A stretch of DNA of 25,759 nt from Oscillibacter sp. CAG:241 (GCA_000435975.1 FR884114.1:116868-142626), one strand, 5' to 3'; positions 7,658 to 15,227 are shown, counted from the first letter of the stretch. The notes: generated by a model from the sequence alone, not told the origin. Numbers and translations are program-made.

Positions 7658-9049
7658 ATGTTTCGTTGTCTCAAGCGGGGACCGGGCTTCTACGGGTATC
7701 TGTGGCGGCTGACGGGGCCCATAGCGCTGCAAAATCTGATCACGTTTTCCCTGGGCCTTATCGACACGCTGATGGTCAGCTGGCTGGGCAACACCCAGAT
7801 GGCCGCCGTCACCACCGCCAACGTGCCGGTGTTTCTGCTGATCTCCATCGTGTTCGGGGTCCAGAGCGGCCTGGGCATCCTGGTAAGCCAATACTGGGGC
7901 AAAAAGGACATGGAGAGCATCAGCCGGGCCATCGGCGTGGCGGCCATGCTGGGCACCGGCATCACCCTGGTGCTGGCGGTGGTGCTGTTCCTGTGGCCGG
8001 TGCAGATCATGGACCTGCTGTCCAACAAGCATGAGCTGTCGGTGCTGGGCGCGCCGTATCTGAAGCTCATCGGGTTTTCCTATGTGTTCAATATGCTCTC
8101 GTCCGTCTATGTCAGCGCCATGCGCAGTGCCGAGAATTCAGGCTTCGGCATGAAGCTGTTCGGCGTGTCCACCCTGCTGAACACGGGGATGAACTACATC
8201 CTCATTTTTGGCAAGTGCGGCTTCCCTGCCCTGGGCATTCAGGGGGCGGCCATTGCCACGCTGCTGTCCCGGGTGGCGGAGTTTCTCATCTGCCTGGTGT
8301 GCGCCCTGCGCAGCCGCATTCTGCCCCTGGACCTGGCCGCCTTCTTCCGGCCGGGATGGGAGATGCTGCGGCGCTTCGTAAAATACTCCACCCCGGTGAT
8401 CGTCAACGAGACGGCCTGGGGCCTGGGCAACAGTCTGCTGACGGTGATCCTGGGCTATACGGACAACTCCGTGGAGATGCTGGCGGCCAACGCCGTGATG
8501 GGCAACCTGAACCGGCTGTTCCTGGTGGTGTGCTTCGGTCTGGGTGCAGCCACGGCAGTGATGGTCGGCAAGGCCATCGGCGAAGGACAGAGCCACCGGG
8601 AGGTCATGGATCTGAGCCGGACGCTGCTGGTGTTCACCCTGCTGGTGGGAACGGGGCTGGCGGCGGTGTCCCTGGCGCTGGTGCCCACGCTGTTCGTGCC
8701 GGTGGTGTTCCCGCTGTTCAAGCTGACGGGCCAGTCCGCCGCCATTGCCGCGGCGCTGGCGGTGACGTCGTTTGTGATGATCCCCCTGCACGCCTATTCC
8801 ATCTCCGCCGTCACCGGCGTGCTGCGGGCAGGCGGCGACGTGGCCTGGTCGGCGGCGCTGGACATTGCGCCCCAGTGGCTGCTGGCCCTGCCGCTGACGG
8901 CCCTGCTGGCCCTGGTGTTCAAGGCCAATTATTGGTTCATCGCCGCCGCCATTCAGGCGGAGAGCCTGCTGAAGGTGCCCCTGTGCGCCCTGCGCATCCG
9001 CACCGGAAAATGGATCCACGACGTCACCCTGCCCCAGGGGGAGCTGTAA
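7658..9049 (+). CDS. MATE-family multidrug/cation antiporter
   Basis: A 463-residue polytopic inner-membrane protein with about 12 hydrophobic helices in two homologous halves, the normal MATE length. Typical segments are GPIALQNLITFSLGLIDTLM near the start (NorM-like), GVQSGLGILVSQYWGKKD in the first half and FGLGAATAVMVGKAIGEGQ in the second. MATE proteins export cationic compounds using H+ or Na+ gradients; the substrate cannot be told. The ATG at 7658 follows a GAGGTG that overlaps the stop of the cysteine desulfurase gene, so the two are one operon. A longer in-frame extension upstream is just desulfurase sequence in another frame. Confidence 0.93.
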   Translation: MFRCLKRGPGFYGYLWRLTGPIALQNLITFSLGLIDTLMVSWLGNTQMAAVTTANVPVFLLISIVFGVQSGLGILVSQYWGKKDMESISRAIGVAAMLGTGITLVLAVVLFLWPVQIMDLLSNKHELSVLGAPYLKLIGFSYVFNMLSSVYVSAMRSAENSGFGMKLFGVSTLLNTGMNYILIFGKCGFPALGIQGAAIATLLSRVAEFLICLVCALRSRILPLDLAAFFRPGWEMLRRFVKYSTPVIVNETAWGLGNSLLTVILGYTDNSVEMLAANAVMGNLNRLFLVVCFGLGAATAVMVGKAIGEGQSHREVMDLSRTLLVFTLLVGTGLAAVSLALVPTLFVPVVFPLFKLTGQSAAIAAALAVTSFVMIPLHAYSISAVTGVLRAGGDVAWSAALDIAPQWLLALPLTALLALVFKANYWFIAAAIQAESLLKVPLCALRIRTGKWIHDVTLPQGEL

Positions 9050-9062
9050 CTTTTATACAATC

Positions 9063-9123
9063 CTGTCATCAAATTGTAACCAAATTCCCGGCATTTGTAA
9101 CCGGTTTGAAATTGAATTGCGGC
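9063..9123 (+). promoter_or_regulatory. PhoB/OmpR-like direct-repeat array upstream of the lipoprotein gene
   Basis: CTGTCAT (9063-9069), a 4-base gap and TTGTAAC (9074-9080) have the 7-4-7 layout of a Pho box. TTGTAACC recurs exactly 21 bases on (9095-9102), and further TTG-starting units fall at 9106 and 9117, giving 11-base phasing. This is typical of tandem winged-helix response-regulator binding. The assignment to a Pho-type regulator is inference. Confidence 0.45.
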
Positions 9124-9140
9124 ACGCGCGGCGGTATACT
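9112..9140 (+). promoter_or_regulatory. Sigma-A-like promoter of the lipoprotein-rlmA operon
   Basis: TTGAAT (9112-9117), a 17-base spacer and TATACT (9135-9140). The -35 lies within the 3' end of the direct-repeat array, as expected for an activator-assisted promoter. Confidence 0.6.
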
Positions 9141-9200
9141 TGATTTGTAAAGGCACATAAGGCTCTTATTCCAGACCTTCAACCGGAAAGGAAGAGTATC

Positions 9201-10334
9201 ATGAACAAACGTTTTTTACAGGTCATTTCCGCCGCGCTGTGCGTTCTGCTGCTGGCCGGGTGCGGGACGAAGGCGGAGGATTCCGCCGGAACAGCGGACG
9301 ACGGACAGCAGTGGGGACCTCCGGCTCAGGACGGCTTCGACGAACCGGTTTACCGGACCACCATATTCGGCAGCATGCCCTACGAAGCGCCCCCCAGACG
9401 GGCGGACAAGGTGTGGGACGGGGCCGCCTGGGTGGACCCGTCGGACCCGGAGGTGACGCAGCGGACCGCTGTAGAGCCGGACGTGACCGTTACGACTCAA
9501 TGGGCGGAGGGACAGCAGGGTGAGGACGGCATTGCGGATGCGGTACGGGACTATATGACCCTGGCCTATTCCCTTCGGGCCGCGCCGGATATGACCGTGG
9601 AGGAGCATCCCTGCTGCACCGATGACATGGTGGACGAACTGCGTTTCTATGCGTTCATGATGTCCTCCGATCTGAGCTTCCGGACCCGCGCTGCCGCAAC
9701 ACTGGAGAACCTGACCCCGTCCGCGTCAGATAATATCCTCGTCCGGGTGCTTATCGATGCCCAGGAGGCCACGGGCAATATCACCGATACGGCCTATTGC
9801 CAGGATGAGCACTGGTCTACCGCCCGGGAGTTGGCCCTAACCCGGCTCAACGACCGCTGGACGGTAACGGACGATGATACCGATGTATCCAATTTTTTCC
9901 AGGGTGGCGTTGCGGATGAGGTCCCGCCCTCCCGGGAGCTGCGCCAGGCGGTAGAGGCATACTTCCAGCTGCGGGCCGACGAAATGGCCGGGCAAATGGG
10001 CGATTCCTCCTGCACCACCAACGCCCTGCTGGCAGACGCCAGGCTGTTTGCCGCTCAGGTGGACTGGTCCCGGGTATACGGCGCACAGGGCCGCGCCTGT
10101 CAGTTCGGCTCTCCCCAGGAGCTGCCCCCCTTCGACGTTCGCCTGCCTGTAACGGAGGTCATGCGGATCGACGGGCTGCAATTTGTTGACCGCCAGCCCC
10201 TGATGCGCACGTCGTTTGCCATTGTGAGCCATATGCTGACCCTGACCCGTGCCGCCGACGGCCGGTACACAGTAGTGGGCGATACCTATGAGTACGGCAG
10301 TCATAACTGCAATATCCTGGAGCCTATCAAATGA
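9201..10334 (+). CDS. Lipoprotein of unknown function with two NTF2-like-looking repeats
   Basis: A 377-residue lipoprotein: basic start MNKR, hydrophobic core and lipobox LLAGC (lipidated Cys at 21), so it should be anchored on the outer face of the membrane. A disordered, Pro/Asp-rich stretch runs to ~100. The rest looks like two copies of one alpha+beta unit. Copy 1 (~107-230) begins AVRDYMTLAYSLRA and ends LALTRLNDRWTVTDDDT; copy 2 (~240-377) begins AVEAYFQLRADEM and ends LTLTRAADGRYTVVGDTYEY. Both have a Cys-Thr soon after the first helix. A fold like NTF2/SnoaL is my guess. The ATG follows AAGGAAG. The next gene is 22 bases downstream. Confidence 0.8.
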   Translation: MNKRFLQVISAALCVLLLAGCGTKAEDSAGTADDGQQWGPPAQDGFDEPVYRTTIFGSMPYEAPPRRADKVWDGAAWVDPSDPEVTQRTAVEPDVTVTTQWAEGQQGEDGIADAVRDYMTLAYSLRAAPDMTVEEHPCCTDDMVDELRFYAFMMSSDLSFRTRAAATLENLTPSASDNILVRVLIDAQEATGNITDTAYCQDEHWSTARELALTRLNDRWTVTDDDTDVSNFFQGGVADEVPPSRELRQAVEAYFQLRADEMAGQMGDSSCTTNALLADARLFAAQVDWSRVYGAQGRACQFGSPQELPPFDVRLPVTEVMRIDGLQFVDRQPLMRTSFAIVSHMLTLTRAADGRYTVVGDTYEYGSHNCNILEPIK

Positions 10335-10356
10335 ACATCACGGAGAATCAACACCT

Positions 10357-11181
10357 ATGAGCATATTCTGCTGTCCCATCTGCGGCGGACCCCTGGAGCG
10401 GGGGCCTTCCGCCTATTCCTGCCCGGCGGGGCACAGCTTTGACCTGGCCCGGGAGGGCTATGTCCACCTGCTGCCTGCCAACCGGATGCACTCGAAAATG
10501 CCCGGCGACGACAAGGGCATGGCCGCCGCCCGGTGGGCCTTTCTGAGCAAGGACTACTATGCGCCCCTGCGGGACGCCCTGTGCAGCATCGCCCTGGCCA
10601 ATACCGGGACCGCGCCGTCGGTACTGGACACCGGCTGCGGCGAGGGGTACTACACCAGCGGGGTCTATCAGGCCCTGCGCCGGGCGGGGCGCAGCGTCAC
10701 CCTGGCGGGGACGGACATCTCCAAGGCCATCCTCCGCCGGGCCGCCAAGCGGGAAAAGGACGCGGAATTTGCCGTGGCCTCGTCGTACCATCTGCCGGTG
10801 GCGGACGGCTCCGTGGACCTGCTGCTCAACTGCTTTTCCCCCCTGGCCATTGAGGAGTTCCACCGGGTGCTGCGGCCCGGCGGCGTATTCGTGTATGTGG
10901 TGCCGTCGGAAAAGCACCTGTGGGAGCTAAAGCAGGTGCTGTATGACCGCCCCTATCCCAACGAGGTGAAGCAGACCCCCTACCCCGGCTTTTCGTATCA
11001 GGAGATCCGCCATGTGGAGGCCGTGATCCATCTGCCCTGTCAGGAGGACATCCACGCCCTGTTCCAGATGACGCCGTACTACTGGAAAACGCCCCGGGCC
11101 GGGGCAGAGCGCCTGGCGGCGCTGACGGCGCTGGACGTGACCATCAGCTTCGATATCCACGTTTTCCGGCGGGAAACGTGA
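10357..11181 (+). CDS. rlmA: RlmA-type 23S rRNA (guanine-N1) methyltransferase
   Basis: A 274-residue SAM-dependent methyltransferase. A zinc finger opens the protein (C6, C9, C22, H26 in CCPICGGPL then YSCPAGHSFDLAREGYVHLL), the signature of the RlmA family, which methylates 23S rRNA hairpin 35 (G745 in Gram-negatives, G748 in Gram-positives, where the activity affects macrolide/tylosin binding). SAM motif I is VLDTGCGEGYY (from residue 89), and motif IV/V lies in SVDLLLNCFSPLAIEEFHRVL. The C-terminus DVTISFDIHVFRR is usual. The ATG at 10357 gives the family start; longer in-frame starts lie inside the upstream lipoprotein gene. Which guanine it modifies cannot be told. Confidence 0.88.
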   Translation: MSIFCCPICGGPLERGPSAYSCPAGHSFDLAREGYVHLLPANRMHSKMPGDDKGMAAARWAFLSKDYYAPLRDALCSIALANTGTAPSVLDTGCGEGYYTSGVYQALRRAGRSVTLAGTDISKAILRRAAKREKDAEFAVASSYHLPVADGSVDLLLNCFSPLAIEEFHRVLRPGGVFVYVVPSEKHLWELKQVLYDRPYPNEVKQTPYPGFSYQEIRHVEAVIHLPCQEDIHALFQMTPYYWKTPRAGAERLAALTALDVTISFDIHVFRRET

Positions 11182-11191
11182 CAAATTGGGG

Positions 11192-11220
11192 TTGCAAAAA
11201 CGTTTCCACCGCGTTATGAT
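11192..11220 (+). promoter_or_regulatory. Sigma-A promoter of the alpha-hydroxy-acid enzyme gene
   Basis: TTGCAA (11192-11197), a 17-base spacer and TATGAT (11215-11220), 38 bases before the ATG. Confidence 0.72.
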
Positions 11221-11257
11221 AGGGCCATATCACGCAATTGAGGAGGTTTTCCCTATT

Positions 11258-12277
11258 ATGGATTACAGCGAAATTCTCAAGAACGCCCGGGAATGCAGCG
11301 GCCCCTACTGCAAGGCATGTCCCGTGTGCAACGGCATGGCCTGCCGCACCCAGGTCCCCGGCCCCGGCGGCAAGGGTACCGCCGCCACCATGCTGCGCAA
11401 CTATCAGAAGTGGCAGGAGGTGTGCATCAACATGGACACCATCTGCGAAAACGCCCCCATCGACACCACCTTCACCATGTTTGGCCGGACGTTTGCCGCG
11501 CCTATTTTTGCCGCCCCAGTGGGAGCCATGAAGCTCCACTATGGGGATAAATACGACGATCTGACCTATAACGACATTCTGGTGTCCTCCTGCGCCCAGG
11601 CGGGCATCGCCGCCTTCACCGGCGACGGCACCAACCCCGCCGTGATGGAGGGGGCGCTGCACGCCATTGCCGCCTCCGGCGGCGCGGGCATTCCCACGGT
11701 GAAGCCCTGGAACATGGAGACGGTGTTTGCCAAGCTGGACGCCGTGCGCCAGGCGGACCCCGTGGCCGTGGCCATGGACATCGACGCGGCGGGCCTGCCC
11801 TTCCTGAAGGGGCTGACCCCCCCGGCAGGCAGTAAAACCGTGGAGGAGCTGCGCCAGATCATTGACTACGCCAAAAAGCCCTTTATCATCAAGGGCATCA
11901 TGACCGTTCGCGGCGCCCAGAAGGCCCTGGAGGCCGGGGCCAGCGCCATCGTGGTATCCAACCACGGCGGCCGGGTCCAGGATCAGTGTCCCTCCACGGC
12001 GGAGGTCCTGCCCGCCATCGCCGATGCGGTGGGCGGCAAGCTGACCATCCTGGTGGACGGCGGCCTGCGCAACGGCACGGATATTTTCAAGGCTCTGGCC
12101 CTGGGCGCGGACGGCGTGCTCATCGGCCGTCCCTTCGTCACCATGGTCTATGGCGGCGGGGCCCAGGGTCCCGGCGTGCTGGTGAAGAAGCTCCAGGCGG
12201 AGCTGGCGGACACCATGGCCATGTGCGGCGCGCACTCCCTGGCGGAAATCCGCCGGGATATGCTGTTTGGCTATTGA
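11258..12277 (+). CDS. FMN-dependent alpha-hydroxy-acid oxidising enzyme with Cys-rich N-terminus
   Basis: A 339-residue TIM-barrel flavoprotein of the lactate/glycolate oxidase family. FMN and substrate features: PIFAAPVGAM, K212 in FIIKGIMT, the catalytic base H236 in VVSNHGGR (base plus the substrate-binding Arg), and the phosphate sites ILVDGGLRNGTDIFKALALGA and GRPFV. The N-terminus carries C13-x4-C18-x2-C21-x2-C24-x4-C29, which canonical oxidases lack but related clostridial proteins have as I recall; it could hold an Fe-S cluster or zinc. In an anaerobe a dehydrogenase role passing electrons to a protein partner is likelier than O2-dependent oxidation (inference). AGGAGGT sits 10 bases before the ATG at 11258. 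Substrate unknown. Confidence 0.9.
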   Translation: MDYSEILKNARECSGPYCKACPVCNGMACRTQVPGPGGKGTAATMLRNYQKWQEVCINMDTICENAPIDTTFTMFGRTFAAPIFAAPVGAMKLHYGDKYDDLTYNDILVSSCAQAGIAAFTGDGTNPAVMEGALHAIAASGGAGIPTVKPWNMETVFAKLDAVRQADPVAVAMDIDAAGLPFLKGLTPPAGSKTVEELRQIIDYAKKPFIIKGIMTVRGAQKALEAGASAIVVSNHGGRVQDQCPSTAEVLPAIADAVGGKLTILVDGGLRNGTDIFKALALGADGVLIGRPFVTMVYGGGAQGPGVLVKKLQAELADTMAMCGAHSLAEIRRDMLFGY

Positions 12278-12305
12278 GCCATCCCAACCGAAGGGAGGTG
12301 ACAAC

Positions 12306-12638
12306 ATGAGAGAATCCCGCTGCCTGGTCCACGGCATCCTGAATTTCTTCTTTGCCGTGCTGCTGCCTTACCTGATGCTCCTGGCCATGGTGCTGAGCGC
12401 CCTGATGACTCCCTGCGCAGGCGGCCCCCACCGCTCCAGCGTCTTTGTGACCGTTCTGGAGTACCTGCTGATGCTGATCCCCCTGGCGGGCTATCTGGCC
12501 TCGGTGTCCGTGCTGGCGGTCCGGTCCGTTAAGGCACTGCGGCGCGGTGGCTCCCGGGGCATGCTGTGGGCCGGATTGGGCCTGACGCTGCTGGGGATCG
12601 TTTATCTGGCGCTGTATGTCTGCCATCCCTTCAGTTGA
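12306..12638 (+). CDS. Small three-helix membrane protein (unknown function)
   Basis: A 110-residue protein with three hydrophobic segments at about 9-35 (ILNFFFAVLLPYLMLLAMVL), 47-70 (VLEYLLMLIPLAGYLASVSV) and 83-105 (LWAGLGLTLLGIVYLALYV), joined by a short basic loop (VRSVKALRRGGSRG). GGGAGGTG precedes the ATG at 12306. It lies 28 bases after the alpha-hydroxy-acid enzyme gene, on the same strand with no obvious promoter between, so probably the same operon. I recognise no family. Confidence 0.75.
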   Translation: MRESRCLVHGILNFFFAVLLPYLMLLAMVLSALMTPCAGGPHRSSVFVTVLEYLLMLIPLAGYLASVSVLAVRSVKALRRGGSRGMLWAGLGLTLLGIVYLALYVCHPFS

Positions 12639-12653
12639 ATCGGAAATTGATAT

Positions 12654-12689
12654 AAAAAATCTCTCTGGCCCAGGCCAGAGAGATTTTTT
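12654..12689. terminator. Bidirectional terminator, perfect 17-bp inverted repeat
   Basis: AAAAAATCTCTCTGGCC (12654-12670) and its exact complement (12673-12689) are separated by two bases. The A/T ends give a U tract in either direction. It sits between the small membrane protein gene and the convergent sfsA. Confidence 0.92.
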
Positions 12690-12691
12690 GT

Positions 12692-13348
12692 TCACAGCCG
12701 CACCGGCACCGGGCGGTCCAGGGCGATGCTGCCGGGGGTCACGCGGCAGCACCAGGCGGCAATCTCCACCCCGGCCTCCGCCGCCTGGCGCAAAGCCACG
12801 CCAAAGGCCGGGTCCGTCTCATCGTTGGGAGAGAAGTCCTCCGCGTCCGCCATCTGGATGACGAAAAACGCCGTGGCCCGATACCCCTCCTCCACGGCCC
12901 GGATCAGCTCGTGCAGGTGCCGGGTTCCCCGCTCCGTGGGCGCGTCGGGAAAGCGGCAGCGGCCGTCCTGCTCCAGGGTCACGCCCTTGACCTCCACAAA
13001 ATGCTGTCCGTCCAGGCAGAAGTCCAGCCGGGACTGACCGTACCGCACCTCCGGGTGCACGTCGGCGTATCGCTCCCGGGCCCACTCGGCGAACACCCGG
13101 TTGGGGGCCTGGGCGTCCATGTTGATGAGCCTTCCGTCCTTTTCCACGGCGATCAGGTCCCAGGCGGTGCGGCGGCCGGGGTTCCGGCCCCGCTCCAGAT
13201 ACACCCGGGCCCCGGGCACCAGCAGCTCCCGGCACCGGCCTGTGTTTTTCACATGGCACGTCACCGTTTCCTGCCCCAATAGCACATGGGCCACGAAGCG
13301 GTTGGGCCGGTCCAGGAACCGGGCGGGGACCACGCAGCCGTAGTCCAT
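12692..13348 (-). CDS. sfsA: SfsA family DNA/nuclease-like protein
   Basis: A 218-residue SfsA protein, normal length. An N-terminal OB-like half (VPARFLDRPNRFVAHVLL; CHVKNTGRCRELL; AWDLIAVEKDGRLINMDAQAPN) is followed by a PD-(D/E)XK-like half with SRLDF and FVEVKGVTLE carrying the acidic and lysine residues, then FPDAPTERGTRHLHELI. E. coli SfsA was named for sugar-fermentation stimulation; its molecular role is not settled. The ATG at 13348 overlaps the TAA stop of thrC by one base, so it is translationally coupled to thrC. Confidence 0.94.
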   Translation of the reverse strand: MDYGCVVPARFLDRPNRFVAHVLLGQETVTCHVKNTGRCRELLVPGARVYLERGRNPGRRTAWDLIAVEKDGRLINMDAQAPNRVFAEWARERYADVHPEVRYGQSRLDFCLDGQHFVEVKGVTLEQDGRCRFPDAPTERGTRHLHELIRAVEEGYRATAFFVIQMADAEDFSPNDETDPAFGVALRQAAEAGVEIAAWCCRVTPGSIALDRPVPVRL

Positions 13349-14589
13349 TATTCCACGGTGACGCCGCGCTGGGCGAAGCCCTCCACCATCAGGTCCAGAT
13401 CCGGCTCGATGTGCAGAGGCTCCCCGGCGGACTTGATGGCGTTGGCCACGTCCTTCAGGCCGTTGCCGGTGACCACGGACACCACGGTGGCGTCCTTCCC
13501 GATGAGGCCCTGCTCACAGGCCTTTTTCAGGGCGGCGGCGCCGGTGACGCCGGCGGGCTCGCCGAACACGCCGCAGGTGCGGCCCAGCAGACGCTGAGCT
13601 GCCAGGATCTCCTCGTCGGTGACGCAGACGGCCAGGCCGTTGGACTCGCGGATGGCAGCCAGGGCCTTGTCGGCGTTCCGGGGCACGCCCACGGAGATGG
13701 AGTCGGCGATGGTGTTCTCCTCCATAGGCTCCCAGGGCTTGTTCTCCTGGATGGCCCGGTTGATGGGATAGCAGCCGTAGGACTGGGCGGAGATCAGACG
13801 GGGCAGCTTGTCGATGAAGCCGATGGCATACAGATCCTTGAAGCCCTTCCACACACCGGCGATGGTGCAGCCGTCACCCACGGAGATGGCCAGATAGTCG
13901 GGCATCTCCCAGTTCAGCTGCTCGGCGATCTCCAGGGCCACGGTTTTCTTGCCCTCGGAGAGGTAGGGGTTGATGGCGGCGTTGCGGTTGTACCAGCCGT
14001 ATTTCTCGATGGCCTGGGCGGACATTTTGAAGGTCTCCTCGTAGTTGCCCTTTACGGAGATGACATTGGCCCCGAAGATCATCAGCTGGGCCACCTTGCC
14101 CTTGGGAGCCCGCTCGGGAACGAAGATATAGGTCTTGAAGCCCGCGGCGGCGGCGTTGCCCGCCAGGGAGGAGGCGGCGTTGCCGGTGGAGGAGCAGGCG
14201 ATGGTCTTGGCCCCGGCCTCATAGGCCTTGGCCACGGCCATGGCGCTGGCCCGGTCCTTCAGGCTGGCGGTGGGGTTCTGGCCGTCGTCCTTCACCCACA
14301 GCTTCCTGATGCCCAGCAGCTCCGCCAGCTTCGGCTCCTCATACAGGGGGCTCCAGCCCACCCGCAGGGGGGTGTCGGGGGTGGTCTCCTCCACCGGCAG
14401 CAGCTCGCGATAGCGCCACATGGAGCGGTTTTCCCGCCGGGCCAGCTTCTCCTTGGTCAGAACGGTCTTGATGTAGTCATAGTCGTACACGATGTCCAGA
14501 ATGCCGCCGCATTCGCAGTTGGTCAGGTCGGGCCGGGCCTCATAGGTCTTGCCGCAGCGGACGCATTTGCCGTATTTCACGTTTTTCAT
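13348..14589 (-). CDS. thrC: Threonine synthase
   Basis: A 413-residue fold-type II PLP enzyme converting O-phosphohomoserine to threonine. It starts with a small zinc ribbon (C9, C12, C25, C27 in YGKCVRCGKTYE and NCECGG). The PLP lysine is K111 in GQNPTASLKDRAS, the cofactor-phosphate/asparagine loop is CSSTGNAASSLAG, and GDGCTIAGVWKGF follows. GAGGT lies 9 bases before the ATG at 14589. Downstream sfsA overlaps by one base, and a ribbon-helix-helix gene lies 27 bases upstream on the same strand. No hom or thrB gene is in the window. No T-box or other leader is visible in the short gap. Confidence 0.95.
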   Translation of the reverse strand: MKNVKYGKCVRCGKTYEARPDLTNCECGGILDIVYDYDYIKTVLTKEKLARRENRSMWRYRELLPVEETTPDTPLRVGWSPLYEEPKLAELLGIRKLWVKDDGQNPTASLKDRASAMAVAKAYEAGAKTIACSSTGNAASSLAGNAAAAGFKTYIFVPERAPKGKVAQLMIFGANVISVKGNYEETFKMSAQAIEKYGWYNRNAAINPYLSEGKKTVALEIAEQLNWEMPDYLAISVGDGCTIAGVWKGFKDLYAIGFIDKLPRLISAQSYGCYPINRAIQENKPWEPMEENTIADSISVGVPRNADKALAAIRESNGLAVCVTDEEILAAQRLLGRTCGVFGEPAGVTGAAALKKACEQGLIGKDATVVSVVTGNGLKDVANAIKSAGEPLHIEPDLDLMVEGFAQRGVTVE

Positions 14590-14616
14590 GGTGTTTACCT
14601 CATTTACAAAATAATT

Positions 14617-14793
14617 TTAATCTTCGTCATCCTGCAAATTTTCCAACGCCACCCGCACCGCCTCCACCACGAAGGCATTGAACGTGCATTCCGTACCCTG
14701 TATCGCCGCCTCCACCTGAGCAATCACCGTGTTGGGAAAGCGGATGGATTTGGTTGTGGAACTGGGTGGCTGGGGAATTTTGAATTTCTTCAT
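14617..14793 (-). CDS. Small ribbon-helix-helix (Arc/MetJ-type) DNA-binding protein
   Basis: A 58-residue protein. A basic, proline-rich N-terminal arm (MKKFKIPQPPSSTT) precedes the strand KSIRFPNTVIAQVEAAI and helix FNAFVVEAVRVALENL, the strand-helix-helix plan of RHH repressors, ending in an acidic tail. The ATG at 14793 has AAGGAG 8 bases upstream; an in-frame GTG at 14802 sits too close to that site. It is the first gene before thrC (27-base gap). Upstream DNA has repeated AT-rich half-sites (14835-14882), possible binding sites. There is no toxin partner, so an antitoxin role is not supported. Confidence 0.8.
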   Translation of the reverse strand: MKKFKIPQPPSSTTKSIRFPNTVIAQVEAAIQGTECTFNAFVVEAVRVALENLQDDED

Positions 14794-14834
14794 GGCAGGC
14801 ACTCCTTGTCATTTATATATGACAAATTGTACCC

Positions 14835-14882
14835 GCATTTTGTATTTCAATATGTATTGCATTTTGTGTTGCAAGCGTGTAA
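14835..14882. repeat. Two imperfect 24-bp tandem repeats, candidate operator
   Basis: GCATTTTGT starts units at 14835 and 14859; both continue with TT and CAA at matching positions. TTGCA (14857-14861) and TGCAA (14870-14874) form an inverted repeat within the second unit. The block lies between the RHH gene and the divergent 60-residue gene and overlaps the latter's promoter. Confidence 0.5.
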
Positions 14883-14885
14883 GAT
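14857..14885 (+). promoter_or_regulatory. Sigma-A promoter of the 60-residue protein gene
   Basis: TTGCAT (14857-14862), a 17-base spacer and TAAGAT (14880-14885). A small 6-bp hairpin (14902-14916) lies in the leader. Confidence 0.55.
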
Positions 14886-14940
14886 AGGGTCAGACACGCG
14901 GGGCGTCGAGGACGCCGCCTACAAAAAGGAGGATATTCAG

Positions 14941-15123
14941 ATGTCAGAAAAAGTGCAGCAGGAGTTCCCGGCCTATTATACCGCCCTGTGCGCCCGGGTA
15001 GCGGACGCCATCGACGCATTGGAGCAGCAGAATTACGGGGCCGCAAAAGATGCATTGATTTCGGGAATGCAGGAGGCGGAGGAGATCATCCTGGCACAGG
15101 GGGATGGATCCCCGGCGAAATGA
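14941..15123 (+). CDS. Small hypothetical protein, 60 residues
   Basis: A strong ribosome site (AAAAAGGAGG, about 7 bases from the start codon) precedes an ATG at 14941 opening a 60-codon frame. The protein is mostly helical, acidic and soluble: MSEKVQQEF, then a helix AYYTALCARVADAIDALEQQ, and a second helix AAKDALISGMQEAEEIIL. The two-helix plan suggests a helical hairpin or coiled-coil dimer. There is no signal peptide. It has its own promoter and is divergent from the RHH gene. The frame upstream of 14941 is open but is antisense to thrC and not coding. I recognise no family. Confidence 0.65.
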   Translation: MSEKVQQEFPAYYTALCARVADAIDALEQQNYGAAKDALISGMQEAEEIILAQGDGSPAK

Positions 15124-15170
15124 AATATTCGTCCTCCGCCCACCGGGCGGGATTATGGTTGGTGCATGGA

Positions 15171-15213
15171 ATAACGCCTCAGGGCGGGGCTTTGCCCCGC
15201 CCTGAGGCGTTAT
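15171..15213. repeat. Perfect 20-bp inverted repeat (hairpin) between convergent genes
   Basis: 15171-15190 is exactly complementary to 15194-15213 with a TTT loop, GC-rich (core AGGGCGGGGC). It lies between the 60-residue gene and the 3' end of the PLP enzyme gene and probably stops or stabilises both transcripts. There is no adjacent U tract on either side, so a standard intrinsic terminator is not certain. Confidence 0.8.
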
Positions 15214-15227
15214 CGGAAAGCGATTTT

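Noticed and set aside
14617..15123. Toxin-antitoxin system made of the RHH protein and the 60-residue protein
   Set aside because: The genes are divergent rather than in one operon, and the 60-residue protein has no RelE, MazF, HicA or other toxin feature.
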